From Allofranklinella schreckenbergeri (lineage in GTDB: Bacteria; Pseudomonadota; Gammaproteobacteria; Burkholderiales; Burkholderiaceae_C): a stretch of 64,000 nt of DNA. Where the stretch lies: contig NZ_RDQM01000010.1 in NCBI RefSeq assembly GCF_003703475.1, positions 1 through 64,000 on the forward strand, given 5' to 3'. The notes below the pieces were generated by a model, which saw only the letters and a list, made by a program, of their open reading frames with translations, was not told the DNA's origin and ran no database searches. The position numbers and the translations under genes were made by a program. Of the stretch, positions 8,869 through 17,352 are shown in pieces (position 1 is the first letter of the stretch; every line of letters starts with the position of its first letter).

Positions 8869-10401
8869 CTAAAAACGGGGCCGTTGGGCCGCCGCCAGGT
8901 AGTTTTTCATGCCCGCTTCAAAGGCCAGGTCCAACCGGCCGTGGTAGTCGGGGCGGCTTTGCGCCGTGCATGAGGCAAAACCGCCGTGCAGCACGCCAAT
9001 GACATGGTTGGAGTAGGAAAACAGCGCCGCGCCGCTGCTGCCATCCTGCGTAGTGCCCTCGTGCCAAACCACCTCGTAATAGCGGCCATGCGCATCGCCC
9101 TGGCAGGTGGTGCGCGAGCAATTGCCGTAGCGCTTGGTCTGCCCGCTGGTGATCTTGGCCAGGCCGCCCGCAGGGTGGTGGATGCTGTAAACGTCCTGCC
9201 AGATGTTGTGCAGCCGCGCATCCCAGCCGGCCAGATACGTCCCCTCCGGCGCGCTGTCGTTCAGGGCGAGCAAGGCCATATCCTGCCCCTGCGAGACGTT
9301 GGAGGAGAACAGCAGCGTGGCGCCGCGCACCCGCGTGGTACGCCGTGCATCGACATAGCTGGCGTTGCAGCTCTCGGAGCGGAAGAACCAGTCGGTTTGC
9401 AACGTGTTGGCCACGGTTTGCGAGCTGACGCAATGGCTGGCGGTCAGCAGGTAGGGGATATCCGTTTCAAGCGCATCGTTGAGCAGCGTGCCGGTGCACC
9501 AATAGCCGTTGCCGTTTTTGATGTAGTGCATGCGGGCCACGGCATCGCGCTGGGCTTGGCCGGTTTTGTAGCAACTGGCATCCAGCGCGCACCAGCTCGC
9601 TTGCGGGATGGGGGCGTACTTTTGCACGCCATGCGGGTCCTGTTCGCCGTCTTGGGCATGCTCGCCATGTTGCCGGGACGCCGCGTCCAACGCAAAAGCG
9701 CTGGGGTCCACCAACCCATGCGAGATGCGCGGAAGCGCCAATTGCAGGGCTTGGGTGGAGAGGCCTGCGGGCAGCGTGAGGTGCAGGGTGACGGTGTCGC
9801 CGCCCAAGTCGGGCGACCACCAGGTGCGGCCCTCCTCGCTGTGATCGCCCGCCGCCCCATTACGCCGCAGCAAGGCGTTGATATCGGCGCCGCTGAAGGT
9901 GTGCACCTGCTGGCCTTGGGGGCTATAGACATGCAGCAAAGCCTGATCGGGCAAGGCATGCACCAGCAGGCCCAGCCGGATGCCAAAAGCGTCCGCCGCG
10001 TGAATCGTCAGCGCCGCGTGGCTGGCGCCATCTGCACTGCGCACCCACTCCAGCGCCTGGGCCAGTTTGGCGGGGGAGTCGGTTGGCGCGACGGCTTGCG
10101 CCTTGGCCATCAGCATGGCGCCGGGGCCGCTGTCATCGTCCAGCGCGGCTTTGCTCACCGCGTCCAACGCGGGCAAATGGATGGTGCGGGCGGGCGTCTG
10201 CGGCAGATGCAAGGCGGCTTTGGTGATGGCGGCAGGCGCATCTTTGCCGTGGTGGTAGCGCCCCTCCACTTTGGTGATTTGGAGCACGGGCGGATTGGGG
10301 TGGTTGCCGTTGTTGTCATAGCCCTCGTCGGCTTCGCCGCCACAGGCTGCCAGCAGCGCTGCGGCCGCAAAGGCCGATAAGCCGGTTCGCACATCAAGCA
10401 T
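8869..10401 (-). CDS. Trypsin-like serine protease lipoprotein (lysyl endopeptidase-like)
   Basis: 510 aa. A signal peptide ends in the lipobox LAAC (Cys20), followed by GGEADEGYDNNGNH, so the protein should be lipid-anchored. Residues 40-280 form a propeptide or accessory domain. The C-terminal 230 residues are a chymotrypsin-fold protease with His323 (TASHC), Asp374 (GQDMALLAL) and Ser456 (QDGSSGAAL). Several cysteines (WCALDASCYK, YWCTG, SESC, NCSRTTC, FASC) suggest disulfides. The layout resembles Achromobacter/Lysobacter lysyl endopeptidases, which are secreted; the substrate specificity cannot be read. GGGAG lies 5-6 bases before the ATG. It is transcribed alone, with terminators on both sides of its end. 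Confidence 0.85.
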   Translation of the reverse strand: MLDVRTGLSAFAAAALLAACGGEADEGYDNNGNHPNPPVLQITKVEGRYHHGKDAPAAITKAALHLPQTPARTIHLPALDAVSKAALDDDSGPGAMLMAKAQAVAPTDSPAKLAQALEWVRSADGASHAALTIHAADAFGIRLGLLVHALPDQALLHVYSPQGQQVHTFSGADINALLRRNGAAGDHSEEGRTWWSPDLGGDTVTLHLTLPAGLSTQALQLALPRISHGLVDPSAFALDAASRQHGEHAQDGEQDPHGVQKYAPIPQASWCALDASCYKTGQAQRDAVARMHYIKNGNGYWCTGTLLNDALETDIPYLLTASHCVSSQTVANTLQTDWFFRSESCNASYVDARRTTRVRGATLLFSSNVSQGQDMALLALNDSAPEGTYLAGWDARLHNIWQDVYSIHHPAGGLAKITSGQTKRYGNCSRTTCQGDAHGRYYEVVWHEGTTQDGSSGAALFSYSNHVIGVLHGGFASCTAQSRPDYHGRLDLAFEAGMKNYLAAAQRPRF

Positions 10402-10556
10402 GGGTTACTCCCTTTTTCGTGTCATGAATGGCGGGCATTATTGCGGACGCGCATGCCGATCCCGTGGGGGATGCGTGTTGGCCCGTGTTTCGGCTGCGCA
10501 GCAAAGGCAAGCAAACGCAACAGGACGGGGCCGCGCGGTTGCAGGCGTCTGGGCGT

Positions 10557-11288
10557 TCACACTTGCAACCACTGCTGGCGCACAGCGGCATCGGCGCGCA
10601 ATTGGGCGGGGCTGCCCTCGAACACGATGCGGCCGTGCCCCATGACCAGGCAGCGGTCGGCCACCTCCAGCGCGATGGCGAGCTTTTGTTCAATGAGCAG
10701 CACCGCCACGCCGCGCGCGCGCAACGTTTGCAAAAACTGCGCCACCTGCGTCACCAGCATGGGCGCCAACCCTTCGGTCGGCTCGTCGATCAGCACCAGC
10801 GACGGCTCGCCCATCATGGTGCGGCACAGCGCCAGCATTTGCTGCTCGCCGCCGGAGAGCACGCCAGCGGCCATATGCTGGCGCTCGCGCAGGCGCGGAA
10901 ACAGGCAGTAGGCATCGGCCAATCCCCACGGCGGGCGCTCTGGCGCTGCGGTGCGCGTTGCGCGGCGCTGCTGGCCCAGCAGCAGGTTTTGCAGCACGCT
11001 CAGGCGGGGAAAGATATCGCGGTGCTCGGGCACATAGCCCATGCCCAGGCGGGCGATGGCGTGGGGCGGCAGGCCCGTCAAATCCATTTCAGGCGCGTCT
11101 GCGCTGGCTTGCCAGCGGATGCGCCCACGGCACGCCGTCAGCCCCATCAGCGCCCGCGCCAGCGTGCTGCGGCCCGAGCCATTGCGCCCCAGCAAGGCCA
11201 GGATTTCCCCGCGCTGCACATGCAAATGCACGCCACGCAACACCGGGCTGGGGCCGTACCAGGCGTGCAAGTCCTCAACCCGCAGCAT
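10557..11288 (-). CDS. livF: Branched-chain amino acid ABC transporter ATPase, LivF-like, with altered Walker A
   Basis: 243 aa from the ATG at 11288. ABC ATPase of the LivF type: Walker A region LLGRNGSGRST (residues 33-42), signature LSGGEQQ at 144-150, Walker B LVLIDEP at 164-170, and a C-terminus typical of LivF (GRIVFEGSPAQL). The Walker A lysine, which holds the ATP phosphates, is arginine here (CGC codon, Arg40). All other motifs are intact. It overlaps livG by 14 bases. No permease or binding protein gene is adjacent, so the pair must work with parts encoded elsewhere or be a relic. Confidence 0.85.
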   Translation of the reverse strand: MLRVEDLHAWYGPSPVLRGVHLHVQRGEILALLGRNGSGRSTLARALMGLTACRGRIRWQASADAPEMDLTGLPPHAIARLGMGYVPEHRDIFPRLSVLQNLLLGQQRRATRTAAPERPPWGLADAYCLFPRLRERQHMAAGVLSGGEQQMLALCRTMMGEPSLVLIDEPTEGLAPMLVTQVAQFLQTLRARGVAVLLIEQKLAIALEVADRCLVMGHGRIVFEGSPAQLRADAAVRQQWLQV

Positions 11289-12105
11289 GGGCCTCCTTTG
11301 CGGGCGCGTCGTCGCACGCGTTCGACGACGCGCCGAGTTGGCCCAGGTAGGCCTGCTGCACGGCAGGGTGGGCGCGCACGCGCGCGGGCGTATCGAAGGC
11401 AATCACCTGCCCTTGCGCCAGCACGGCGATGCGGTCGGCCAGGCTGAAAACCACCTCCATATCGTGCTCAATGATTAACAGCGTGCGCCCGGCCGTGAGC
11501 TGGCGGATCAGCGCCACGCAGTGCGCCGTTTCATCGCGGCTCATGCCCGCGGTGGGTTCGTCCAGCAGCAGCACCGGCGCGCCCGATGCCGCCGCCACGC
11601 CCATTTCCAGCGCCCGCTGCTCGGCATAGCTCAAATGCATGGCCAGCACATCACGCCGGTGCTGCAATTGCAAGGCCTGCAACAGCGCCTGCGTGCGGCG
11701 GTTCACCTCATGCAGCCGCCCCAGCGCGCGCCACCAGCTATAGCGCTGGCCGCTGTGCCACAGCAAACCGCAGCGCAGGTTGTCGAACACGCTCAAGCCC
11801 GGGAACAGGCTGCTGATCTGAAAGCTGCGCGCCAGGCCCAGGCGGTTGATGGCAAAGGGCGTTTTCCCCTCAATCGGCTGGCCCTGCAAAGCGATGGAGC
11901 CGCCATCGGGCGCCATGCGCCCGCTGATCAGGTTGAACAGGGTGGACTTGCCAGCCCCATTGGGCCCGATGATGGCCACCCGCTCGCCCGCGTGCACCGT
12001 GAGATCCATGCTGCGCAACACCTGTAGCCCGCCCAGTTTTTTATGCACACCGCGCAACTGCAATGCTGGCGCAGCAGGGGGCCCGGGCGGTGAAGGGAAG
12101 GACAT
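11275..12105 (-). CDS. livG: Branched-chain amino acid ABC transporter ATPase, LivG-like
   Basis: 276 aa. Walker A IIGPNGAGKST (Lys53) is intact. LARSFQISSLFPGLSVFDNL is the LivG-type Q-loop region, LSYAEQRALEMG the degenerate signature usual for LivG, and VLLLDEPTAGMS the Walker B. The C-terminus GQVIAFDTPARVRAHPAVQQAYLG is also LivG-like. The last 20 residues (GASSNACDDAPAKEAHAAG) are an unusual tail that overlaps livF. Together the two genes would supply the ATPase half of a Liv-type importer for branched-chain amino acids, or a paralogue for urea or aromatic acids. Confidence 0.9.
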   Translation of the reverse strand: MSFPSPPGPPAAPALQLRGVHKKLGGLQVLRSMDLTVHAGERVAIIGPNGAGKSTLFNLISGRMAPDGGSIALQGQPIEGKTPFAINRLGLARSFQISSLFPGLSVFDNLRCGLLWHSGQRYSWWRALGRLHEVNRRTQALLQALQLQHRRDVLAMHLSYAEQRALEMGVAAASGAPVLLLDEPTAGMSRDETAHCVALIRQLTAGRTLLIIEHDMEVVFSLADRIAVLAQGQVIAFDTPARVRAHPAVQQAYLGQLGASSNACDDAPAKEAHAAG

Positions 12106-12116
12106 GGCCGTCGATT

Positions 12117-12131
12117 CTAGAGCGCGTGATG
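12117..12131. repeat. Short IS5-type end remnant upstream of livG
   Basis: CTAG followed by AGCGCGTGATG at 12117-12131 matches the ends of the IS5-type and MITE elements (AGCGTGTTATG) imperfectly. On the minus strand it reads GCTCTAGAATCG, where TAGAAT could serve as a -10 for livG 12 bases downstream. Too short to be certain of its origin. Confidence 0.35.
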
Positions 12132-12151
12132 CCGCCGCTGGCGCAGGTGAG

Positions 12152-12193
12152 TTGCTGGCATATAATTAGCCAACAAATTAAATGCTGGCTAAT
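12152..12193. promoter_or_regulatory. Operator and -10 region of the marR gene
   Basis: Two overlapping inverted repeats: TTGCTGGC-N9-GCCAACAA (12152-12176) and ATTAGCCA-N13-TGGCTAAT (12165-12193, perfect 8-base arms). A TATAAT lies inside at 12161-12166. A repressor bound here would cover the promoter, consistent with autoregulation by the MarR protein whose gene begins 18 bases downstream. The same region could also control the divergent livG. Confidence 0.65.
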
Positions 12194-12210
12194 GATTTTC
12201 GCTTGCCACC

Positions 12211-12717
12211 ATGCTAGAAGCCAAATACCAATCCTTGCTCCACGAAGCCAGCCAGCGCGGCTGGGCCGACGCGGAGAACCTTGCCCTGTGCTTTTCGTTG
12301 CTCTCGTTGGCTGCGCGCATCGACCGCGATTGCGCTGCCCGGCTGGCGCCAGCAGGCCTTTCCGAAGGGCGCTTTGTGCTGCTGTTTTTGCTGGCTTGCG
12401 CGGATGAGCCGTTGGCACCGCATGCCCTGGCCAGTCGTGCAGGCATTCGCCGCGCCACCGTCACCGGCCTGCTCGATGGCCTGGAGCGTGAAGCCCTGAT
12501 TGAGCGCCTGGCCGATCCGCTCGATCGCCGCGCTCTGCGCATCCAGCTCACGCCCCAAGGCCAACGCCTGGCCGACAGTTTGCTGGCGCAGCACAGCCAA
12601 TGGATTGCCAGCCTGTTTGCCGCGCTAGAGCCTACCGAGCGAAAGCAATTGGCCGCGCTGCTGCACAAGGCGGCCGCCAATTTGCCGCCCCCCATCACGC
12701 CACGGGAGGCCCCATGA
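12211..12717 (+). CDS. MarR family transcriptional regulator
   Basis: 168 aa. Winged helix with the recognition region HALASRAGIRRATVTGLLDG (about residues 71-90), the wing IERLADPLDRRALRIQLTPQG, and N- and C-terminal helices for dimerisation. MarR proteins are ligand-sensing repressors. A palindromic operator overlaps its own -10 just upstream. The stop overlaps the ATG of the AlkD-like gene (ATGA), so the two are translationally coupled. The ligand is unknown; control of the hydroxycinnamate genes 9 kb away is possible but not supported by shared operator sequence. Confidence 0.9.
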   Translation: MLEAKYQSLLHEASQRGWADAENLALCFSLLSLAARIDRDCAARLAPAGLSEGRFVLLFLLACADEPLAPHALASRAGIRRATVTGLLDGLEREALIERLADPLDRRALRIQLTPQGQRLADSLLAQHSQWIASLFAALEPTERKQLAALLHKAAANLPPPITPREAP

Positions 12718-13496
12718 CTTCTGCCACCCCCCGCAAAGGCGCTACCCGCATGGCCGAGATTGCGCCCGATGTGCGGGCCGCGCTTTCACGCGGCGAAATT
12801 GCCAGCGCCACCTTGACCGAAGGGCTGGCGGTAGATCAGGCCGTTTTGCTGCGCACCGTCTTTCCCGATTTGCCCGCCAGCGCCTTGCGCGCCGCCCAGG
12901 CCATCGTGCCGTTGGGCATCCTCAAGCGTATGCAGGGGCTGGGCGAGCTGCTCTGGCATACCTTGGGCGAAACTGCCTTCGAGCGCGCGCGCGGGCATAC
13001 CAGCGACACCGTGCGCGGCTGGGCCTGCTTCATGGTCGGGGCCATGCCCGCTCAGCCGCTGGCCCAGCGGTTGCAAACCATCCAGCCCTTGGCCGATGAC
13101 CCGCATTTTGGCGTGCGCGAATGGGCCTGGATGGCGCTGCGCCCGCACCTGGCCGCCCAACTGGACGAGGCCATCGCCCTGCTGACCGGCTGGACGCACG
13201 CGCCGCAAGACAACCTGCGCCGCTTTGCCAGCGAAGCCCTGCGCCCACGCGGCGTGTGGTGCGCCCACATCCCCGCCCTCAAGCGTGCGCCGCAGCAAGC
13301 CCTGCCCATCCTCACTCCCTTGCGCGCCGACCCGGCCCGTTACGTGCAGGATTCGGTTGCCAACTGGCTCAACGACGCCGCCAAAGACCAGCCCGATTGG
13401 GTGCGCCAGATTTGCCAGCAATGGCAACAGGAAAGCGCCCACCCCGCCACCGCCTACATCTGCCGCCGCGCCCTGCGCAGCCAAAAAAACCACTGA
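12714..13496 (+). CDS. AlkD-like DNA alkylation repair / HEAT-repeat protein
   Basis: 260 aa from the ATG at 12714, which overlaps the marR stop. The protein is almost all helical repeats; GVREWAWMALRPHLAAQLDEA and RFASEALRPRGVW are typical HEAT units. The end YVQDSVANWLNDAAKDQPDW followed by ICRRALRS matches the DNA alkylation repair (AlkD-like) family. AlkD proteins excise bulky or cationic alkylpurines without base flipping. The required Trp and Asp residues cannot be confirmed without an alignment, so a non-enzymatic role is open. An ORF starting at 12600 is only an extension over marR. Confidence 0.75.
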   Translation: MTSATPRKGATRMAEIAPDVRAALSRGEIASATLTEGLAVDQAVLLRTVFPDLPASALRAAQAIVPLGILKRMQGLGELLWHTLGETAFERARGHTSDTVRGWACFMVGAMPAQPLAQRLQTIQPLADDPHFGVREWAWMALRPHLAAQLDEAIALLTGWTHAPQDNLRRFASEALRPRGVWCAHIPALKRAPQQALPILTPLRADPARYVQDSVANWLNDAAKDQPDWVRQICQQWQQESAHPATAYICRRALRSQKNH

Positions 13497-13523
13497 AACC
13501 CGCCACACTCTGGAGAAAACCTT

Positions 13524-13877
13524 ATGGCACAGGACAAGGACTTGTACTACTTGGTCGAGCTGTACACCCCCAAAGCCCGTTGGCACGCTCTGCCTGCAGC
13601 AGAGCGCCAGGCTTTTCTGGCTGCCGTGGGTGGTGCGTTGACGGAGCTGGCCGCGTTGGGCGTGCACGTCATCAGCCTGGCCCCCACCGAGGCCGGCATT
13701 GATCACGGCAGCCCGCACCGCTTTCTGGGGATCTGGAGCTTTCCCGACCGCGCCGCGCGCGATGCGCTGCTGGCGGGCATTGCCGCCAGCGGCTGGTACG
13801 ACTATTTCGATCATGTCAATGCCGCCAGCGCGGCGGGCGACGCGGCCGCGCACCTGGCCGATTTGCAACAGGCGTAA
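13524..13877 (+). CDS. Small alpha/beta protein, possibly DUF6616
   Basis: 117 aa. I recognise the pattern YLVELYTPKARWHALPAAER with a later SPHRFLGIWSF and SGWYDYFDHVNAA as that of a small conserved proteobacterial family (I believe DUF6616) resembling dimeric ferredoxin-fold stress proteins. No catalytic residues are evident. It begins 27 bases after the AlkD-like gene, with TGGAGAAAAC as ribosome site, so it likely belongs to the marR operon. Function unknown. Confidence 0.65.
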   Translation: MAQDKDLYYLVELYTPKARWHALPAAERQAFLAAVGGALTELAALGVHVISLAPTEAGIDHGSPHRFLGIWSFPDRAARDALLAGIAASGWYDYFDHVNAASAAGDAAAHLADLQQA

Positions 13878-13988
13878 CGCCGCGCCCGTCCGCCTGGTGG
13901 GCCGTGGGTACATCCCCGGCGCCCGCTCCCGGGGTGAATGCGTGCAGTACAGTCGCGCCGTTTCGCCTTTTACCGCATTGCCACTGCC

Positions 13989-14969
13989 ATGAATTTGCTG
14001 TTCATCATCGACCCGCTCGAGACTTTCAAAATCCACAAAGACACCAGCTACGCCATGATGCGCGAGGCGCAGCGGCGCGGTCACCGCATCGCGGTTTGCC
14101 ACAGCGCTGATCTGTTCTGGCAACGCGGCGGCCAGGTCAGCGCGCCGGTGCGTGCGATTGAGCTGCTGGATGTCGATGCCCAGCGCTTTCACGCCGAGCA
14201 TCCCGGCGCGCCCTGGTGGATCGAGCAAGGCCCAAGCGAGGCCGCTCTGGCCAGCTTCGATGCCGTGCTGATGCGCAAAGACCCGCCGTTTGACAGCGAA
14301 TACTTCTACGCCACCCATTTGCTGGGCCAGGCCGAGCGCGAGGGCGCCAAAGTCTTTAACCGCGCCGCCGCGTTGCGCGACCACCCGGAGAAGCTCGACA
14401 TCCTGGAGTTCCCCGATCTCATCGCCCCCACGCTGGTCACGCGCGATGCCCAGCGCATCCGCGCCTTTCACGCCGAGCATGGCGACATCATCCTCAAACC
14501 GCTGGACGGCATGGGCGGCATGGGGATTTTTCTCGTTGGCCAGGACGGGCTGAACCTGGGCGCCATCATCGAGACGCTCAACCAGCACGGCCGCACCACG
14601 GTGATGGTGCAGCGCTATCTGCCCGCCATTGCGCAGGGCGACAAGCGCATCCTGCTCATCGACGGGCAAGTGGTGCCGCATGCGCTGGCGCGCATTCCGC
14701 AAGGCACGGAGATTCGCGGCAACATGGCCGTGGGCGGCAAGGCCGTGGCCCAGCCCTTGAGCGAGCGCGACCGCGCCATTGCCCAGCGCCTAGGCCCCAC
14801 GCTGGCCGCGCGCGGGCTGCTGCTGGTGGGGCTGGATGTGATTGGCGACTGCGTGACCGAGATCAACGTCACCAGCCCCACGGGCTTTCAGGAAATCACC
14901 CGCCAAACCGGCTTTGATGTGGCGGCCATGTTCCTGGATGCCATTGAGCGCCGCCAGCCGGATTGGTAA
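13989..14969 (+). CDS. gshB: Glutathione synthetase
   Basis: 326 aa from MNLLFIIDPLETFKIHKDTS; the in-frame ATG at 13938 has no homology. Joins gamma-glutamylcysteine and glycine with ATP. The N-terminal substrate domain contains MRKDPPFDSEYFYATHLL. The ATP-grasp part has the glycine-rich loop KPLDGMGGMGIF, VQRYLPAIAQGDKRILL, and the metal-binding end LDVIGDCVTEINVTSPTG. Length and motifs match the proteobacterial enzyme closely. It is followed by convergent htpG. Confidence 0.97.
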   Translation: MNLLFIIDPLETFKIHKDTSYAMMREAQRRGHRIAVCHSADLFWQRGGQVSAPVRAIELLDVDAQRFHAEHPGAPWWIEQGPSEAALASFDAVLMRKDPPFDSEYFYATHLLGQAEREGAKVFNRAAALRDHPEKLDILEFPDLIAPTLVTRDAQRIRAFHAEHGDIILKPLDGMGGMGIFLVGQDGLNLGAIIETLNQHGRTTVMVQRYLPAIAQGDKRILLIDGQVVPHALARIPQGTEIRGNMAVGGKAVAQPLSERDRAIAQRLGPTLAARGLLLVGLDVIGDCVTEINVTSPTGFQEITRQTGFDVAAMFLDAIERRQPDW

Positions 14970-15028
14970 GCGCTCTAAACGCCAATCGCCTGCATGCCTT
15001 GGGGGCACACAGGCGATTGGCAGCCGTA

Positions 15029-17026
15029 TCAGGCCAGCAAGGCGTTGACGCGCCGCACGTAGGCGGCGGGGTCGGCGGGCAGGCCGCCTTCGGCCAGCAG
15101 GGCCTGGTCGAACAGCACGTGGGCCAGATCGTCAAAGCGCGCGCCTTCGGCGGCTTCGAGCTTTTTCACCAGGGTATGTGTGGGGTTGATTTCCAGCACG
15201 GGGCGGGTGTCGGGTACGGCCTGGCCGGCTTGCTTGAGCAGGCGCGCCAGCTGGTTGCTGATTTGCCCGTCTTGCACCACCAGGCAGGCGGGTGAGTCGA
15301 CCAGGCGGGTGGTCACGCGCACGTCCTCGGCCTGGCCTTGCAGGCTTTGGCGCAGGCGCTCCAGCAAGGGCTTGAGGTGCTCGGCCGCTTCTTCGGCGGC
15401 TTTGCGCTCGGCTTCGTCTTGCAGCTCACCCAGATCGACGGCGCCTTTGGCGATGGATTGCAGCGGCGTGCCGTCGAATTCGGGCAGAAAGCCCATGGCC
15501 CATTCGTCCACGCGGTCGGTCATCAGCAGAACTTCGATGCCTTTTTGGCGGAACAGCTCCAACTGCGGGCTGCTCTTGGCGGCGCTGAGGCTGTCGGCGG
15601 TGAGGTAGTAAATGGCCTTTTGGCCGTCCTTCATGCGGGCTTTGTAATCGGCCAGGCTGACGGTGACGGCATCGCTGGCGGTGCTGGCGTAGCGCAGCAG
15701 GCGGGCGATGCGGTCGCGGTGGGCGTGGTCTTCGCCCAGGCCTTCCTTGAGCACGGCGCCGAACTCGGCGTAAAAGCGCTGGTAGCGCTGGCCGTCCTGA
15801 GTGGGCGCTTGAGTTGGCGCGCTGGCCTGGGCGGCGTTTTTGTCCGTCACGTCGGTGACGTCGGTGACCTCGCTCGCGCCGTCCTCGGTGGTGGCAGCGC
15901 TTTCTTCGGCCAGGCTTTCCAGCAGGGAGAGCACGCGGCGGGTGTTGCCGTCGCGGATGGCGCGCACATCGCGGCTTTCTTGCAGCAGCTCACGGCTGAC
16001 GTTGAGCGGCAAATCGGCCGAATCGACCACGCCGCTGACAAAGCGCAGATAAGCGGGCATCAGCGCATCGGCGTCGTTCATGATGAACACGCGCTTGACG
16101 TAGAGCTTGATGCCCGCCTGCTTGTCGCGGTTCCACAGGTCGAAGGGGGCCTTGGCGGGGATATACAGCAGTTGCGTGTACTCGGTCGTGCCTTCGACTT
16201 TGTTGTGGCTCCAGGCCAGCGGGTCGGTGAAGTCGTGGCTGAGGTTTTTGTAGAACTCGGTGTACTGCGCGTCGCTGATGTCTTTTTTCGGGCGCGTCCA
16301 CAGCGCGCTGGCCTGGTTGACGGTTTCCCACTCGCCGGTTTTGACCATTTGGCCGGGCTGGCCTTCCTGCTCGGCGTCCTGCCACTGCTCTTGCTCCATT
16401 TGCACGGGCAGGCTGATGTGGTCGGAGTATTTCTGGATCAGCGAGCGCAGCTTCCAGCCGTTGAGGAACTCGCTGGCGTCCTCGCGCAAATGCAAGGTGA
16501 TGCGCGTGCCGCGTTGGGCGCGCTCGATGCTCTCCAGCGTGAATTCGCCCGTGCCCGCGCTGCTCCAGCGCACGCCTTCGCTGGCGGGCAGGCCCGCGCG
16601 GCGGGTTTCGACGGTGACGCTGTCGGCCACGATGAAGGACGAATAAAAGCCCACGCCGAACTGGCCGATGAGCTGGGCGTCTGCCTTGGCGTCGCCGGTG
16701 AGGCGGCTGGCGAATTCGCGCGTGCCGCTTTTGGCGATGGTGCCCAGGTTGTCGATGGCCTCTTGCGCGCTCATGCCGATGCCGTTGTCCTCCACGGTGA
16801 GGGTGCGCGCGGCTTCGTCAAACGAGATGCGCACGCGCAAATCGGCGTCGCCGTCGTACAGGGCGCTGTCGGCCAGCGCCTCAAAGCGCAGCTTGTCGCA
16901 AGCATCGGCGGCGTTGGAGATCAGCTCGCGCAAAAAGATTTCGGGGTGGGAGTACAGCGAATGCGTCACCAGGTGCAGCACCTGCGCGACTTCGGCCTGG
17001 AAGGCGTGTTTCTGGGTTGTGCTCAT
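15029..17026 (-). CDS. htpG: Molecular chaperone HtpG (Hsp90)
   Basis: 665 aa from [13 protein letters not shown]; longer than E. coli HtpG (624). GHKL ATPase motifs are present: [14 protein letters not shown] (Glu34, Asn38), the [13 protein letters not shown] loop, and [11 protein letters not shown]. The middle domain has SLPVQM and the catalytic Arg region NVSRELLQ. The extra length comes mainly from a low-complexity insert in the middle/C-terminal linker, [20 protein letters not shown], made by a short tandem repeat in the DNA (GTCGGTGAC near 15847-15868). The ribosome site is weak. The longer ORF to 17128 has no homology upstream. Confidence 0.97.
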   Translation of the reverse strand: MSTTQKHAFQAEVAQVLHLVTHSLYSHPEIFLRELISNAADACDKLRFEALADSALYDGDADLRVRISFDEAARTLTVEDNGIGMSAQEAIDNLGTIAKSGTREFASRLTGDAKADAQLIGQFGVGFYSSFIVADSVTVETRRAGLPASEGVRWSSAGTGEFTLESIERAQRGTRITLHLREDASEFLNGWKLRSLIQKYSDHISLPVQMEQEQWQDAEQEGQPGQMVKTGEWETVNQASALWTRPKKDISDAQYTEFYKNLSHDFTDPLAWSHNKVEGTTEYTQLLYIPAKAPFDLWNRDKQAGIKLYVKRVFIMNDADALMPAYLRFVSGVVDSADLPLNVSRELLQESRDVRAIRDGNTRRVLSLLESLAEESAATTEDGASEVTDVTDVTDKNAAQASAPTQAPTQDGQRYQRFYAEFGAVLKEGLGEDHAHRDRIARLLRYASTASDAVTVSLADYKARMKDGQKAIYYLTADSLSAAKSSPQLELFRQKGIEVLLMTDRVDEWAMGFLPEFDGTPLQSIAKGAVDLGELQDEAERKAAEEAAEHLKPLLERLRQSLQGQAEDVRVTTRLVDSPACLVVQDGQISNQLARLLKQAGQAVPDTRPVLEINPTHTLVKKLEAAEGARFDDLAHVLFDQALLAEGGLPADPAAYVRRVNALLA

Positions 17027-17172
17027 GAAAGAAAAAGTGGGAAAGAAAAAACGTCCAACGGGCGCGCGGCAAAGCGCCGCAGCCTGCCCGGCATCGCAGC
17101 GATGTAAGGCCACATGGGCGGCTTTCAAGCCGAATGCCCGGCAGCGGCCTCACAGATCCGGCGTCAACCCAA

Positions 17173-17250
17173 TTTGCATTTCAAAGGAAAGTCTGCTTTA
17201 TTGACATCAAGCCGAAAAAGGGTGGTTTTCATTCGCTTGATTTGGATTTT
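17173..17250 (+). repeat. AT-rich intergenic repeat (family 1), copy 4a
   Basis: Arms TTGCATTTCAAAGGAAA and CTTGATTTGGATTTT. Core GACATCAAGCCGAAAAAGGG, a diverged plus-orientation version. First of a tandem pair. Confidence 0.65.
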
Positions 17251-17262
17251 TCGGTCGCCTGC

Positions 17263-17340
17263 AATTTCCATTAGAGGAAATCGGATGCATTGAATGTCAT
17301 GCCGAAACAGGGTGATTTTGTTTCTTATTGATTGGTAAAA
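17263..17340 (+). repeat. AT-rich intergenic repeat (family 1), copy 4b
   Basis: Diverged left arm (AATTTCCATTAGAGGAAA), good right arm (TTTCTTATTGATTGGTAA). Core GTCATGCCGAAACAGGG in plus orientation. It lies 13 bases from copy 4a and ends next to the stop of the zinc-ribbon gene. Confidence 0.7.
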
Positions 17341-17352
17341 ATGATTGCCCTG

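Larger units (their letters stand above)
17027..17352. other. Intergenic region with two tandem family 1 repeats
   Basis: 326 bases without a gene between htpG (upstream side) and the end of the zinc-ribbon gene. It contains the only back-to-back pair of family 1 repeats (17173-17250 and 17263-17340). The first 140 bases should hold the htpG promoter, but no clear sigma-32 or sigma-70 site stands out. Confidence 0.6.
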
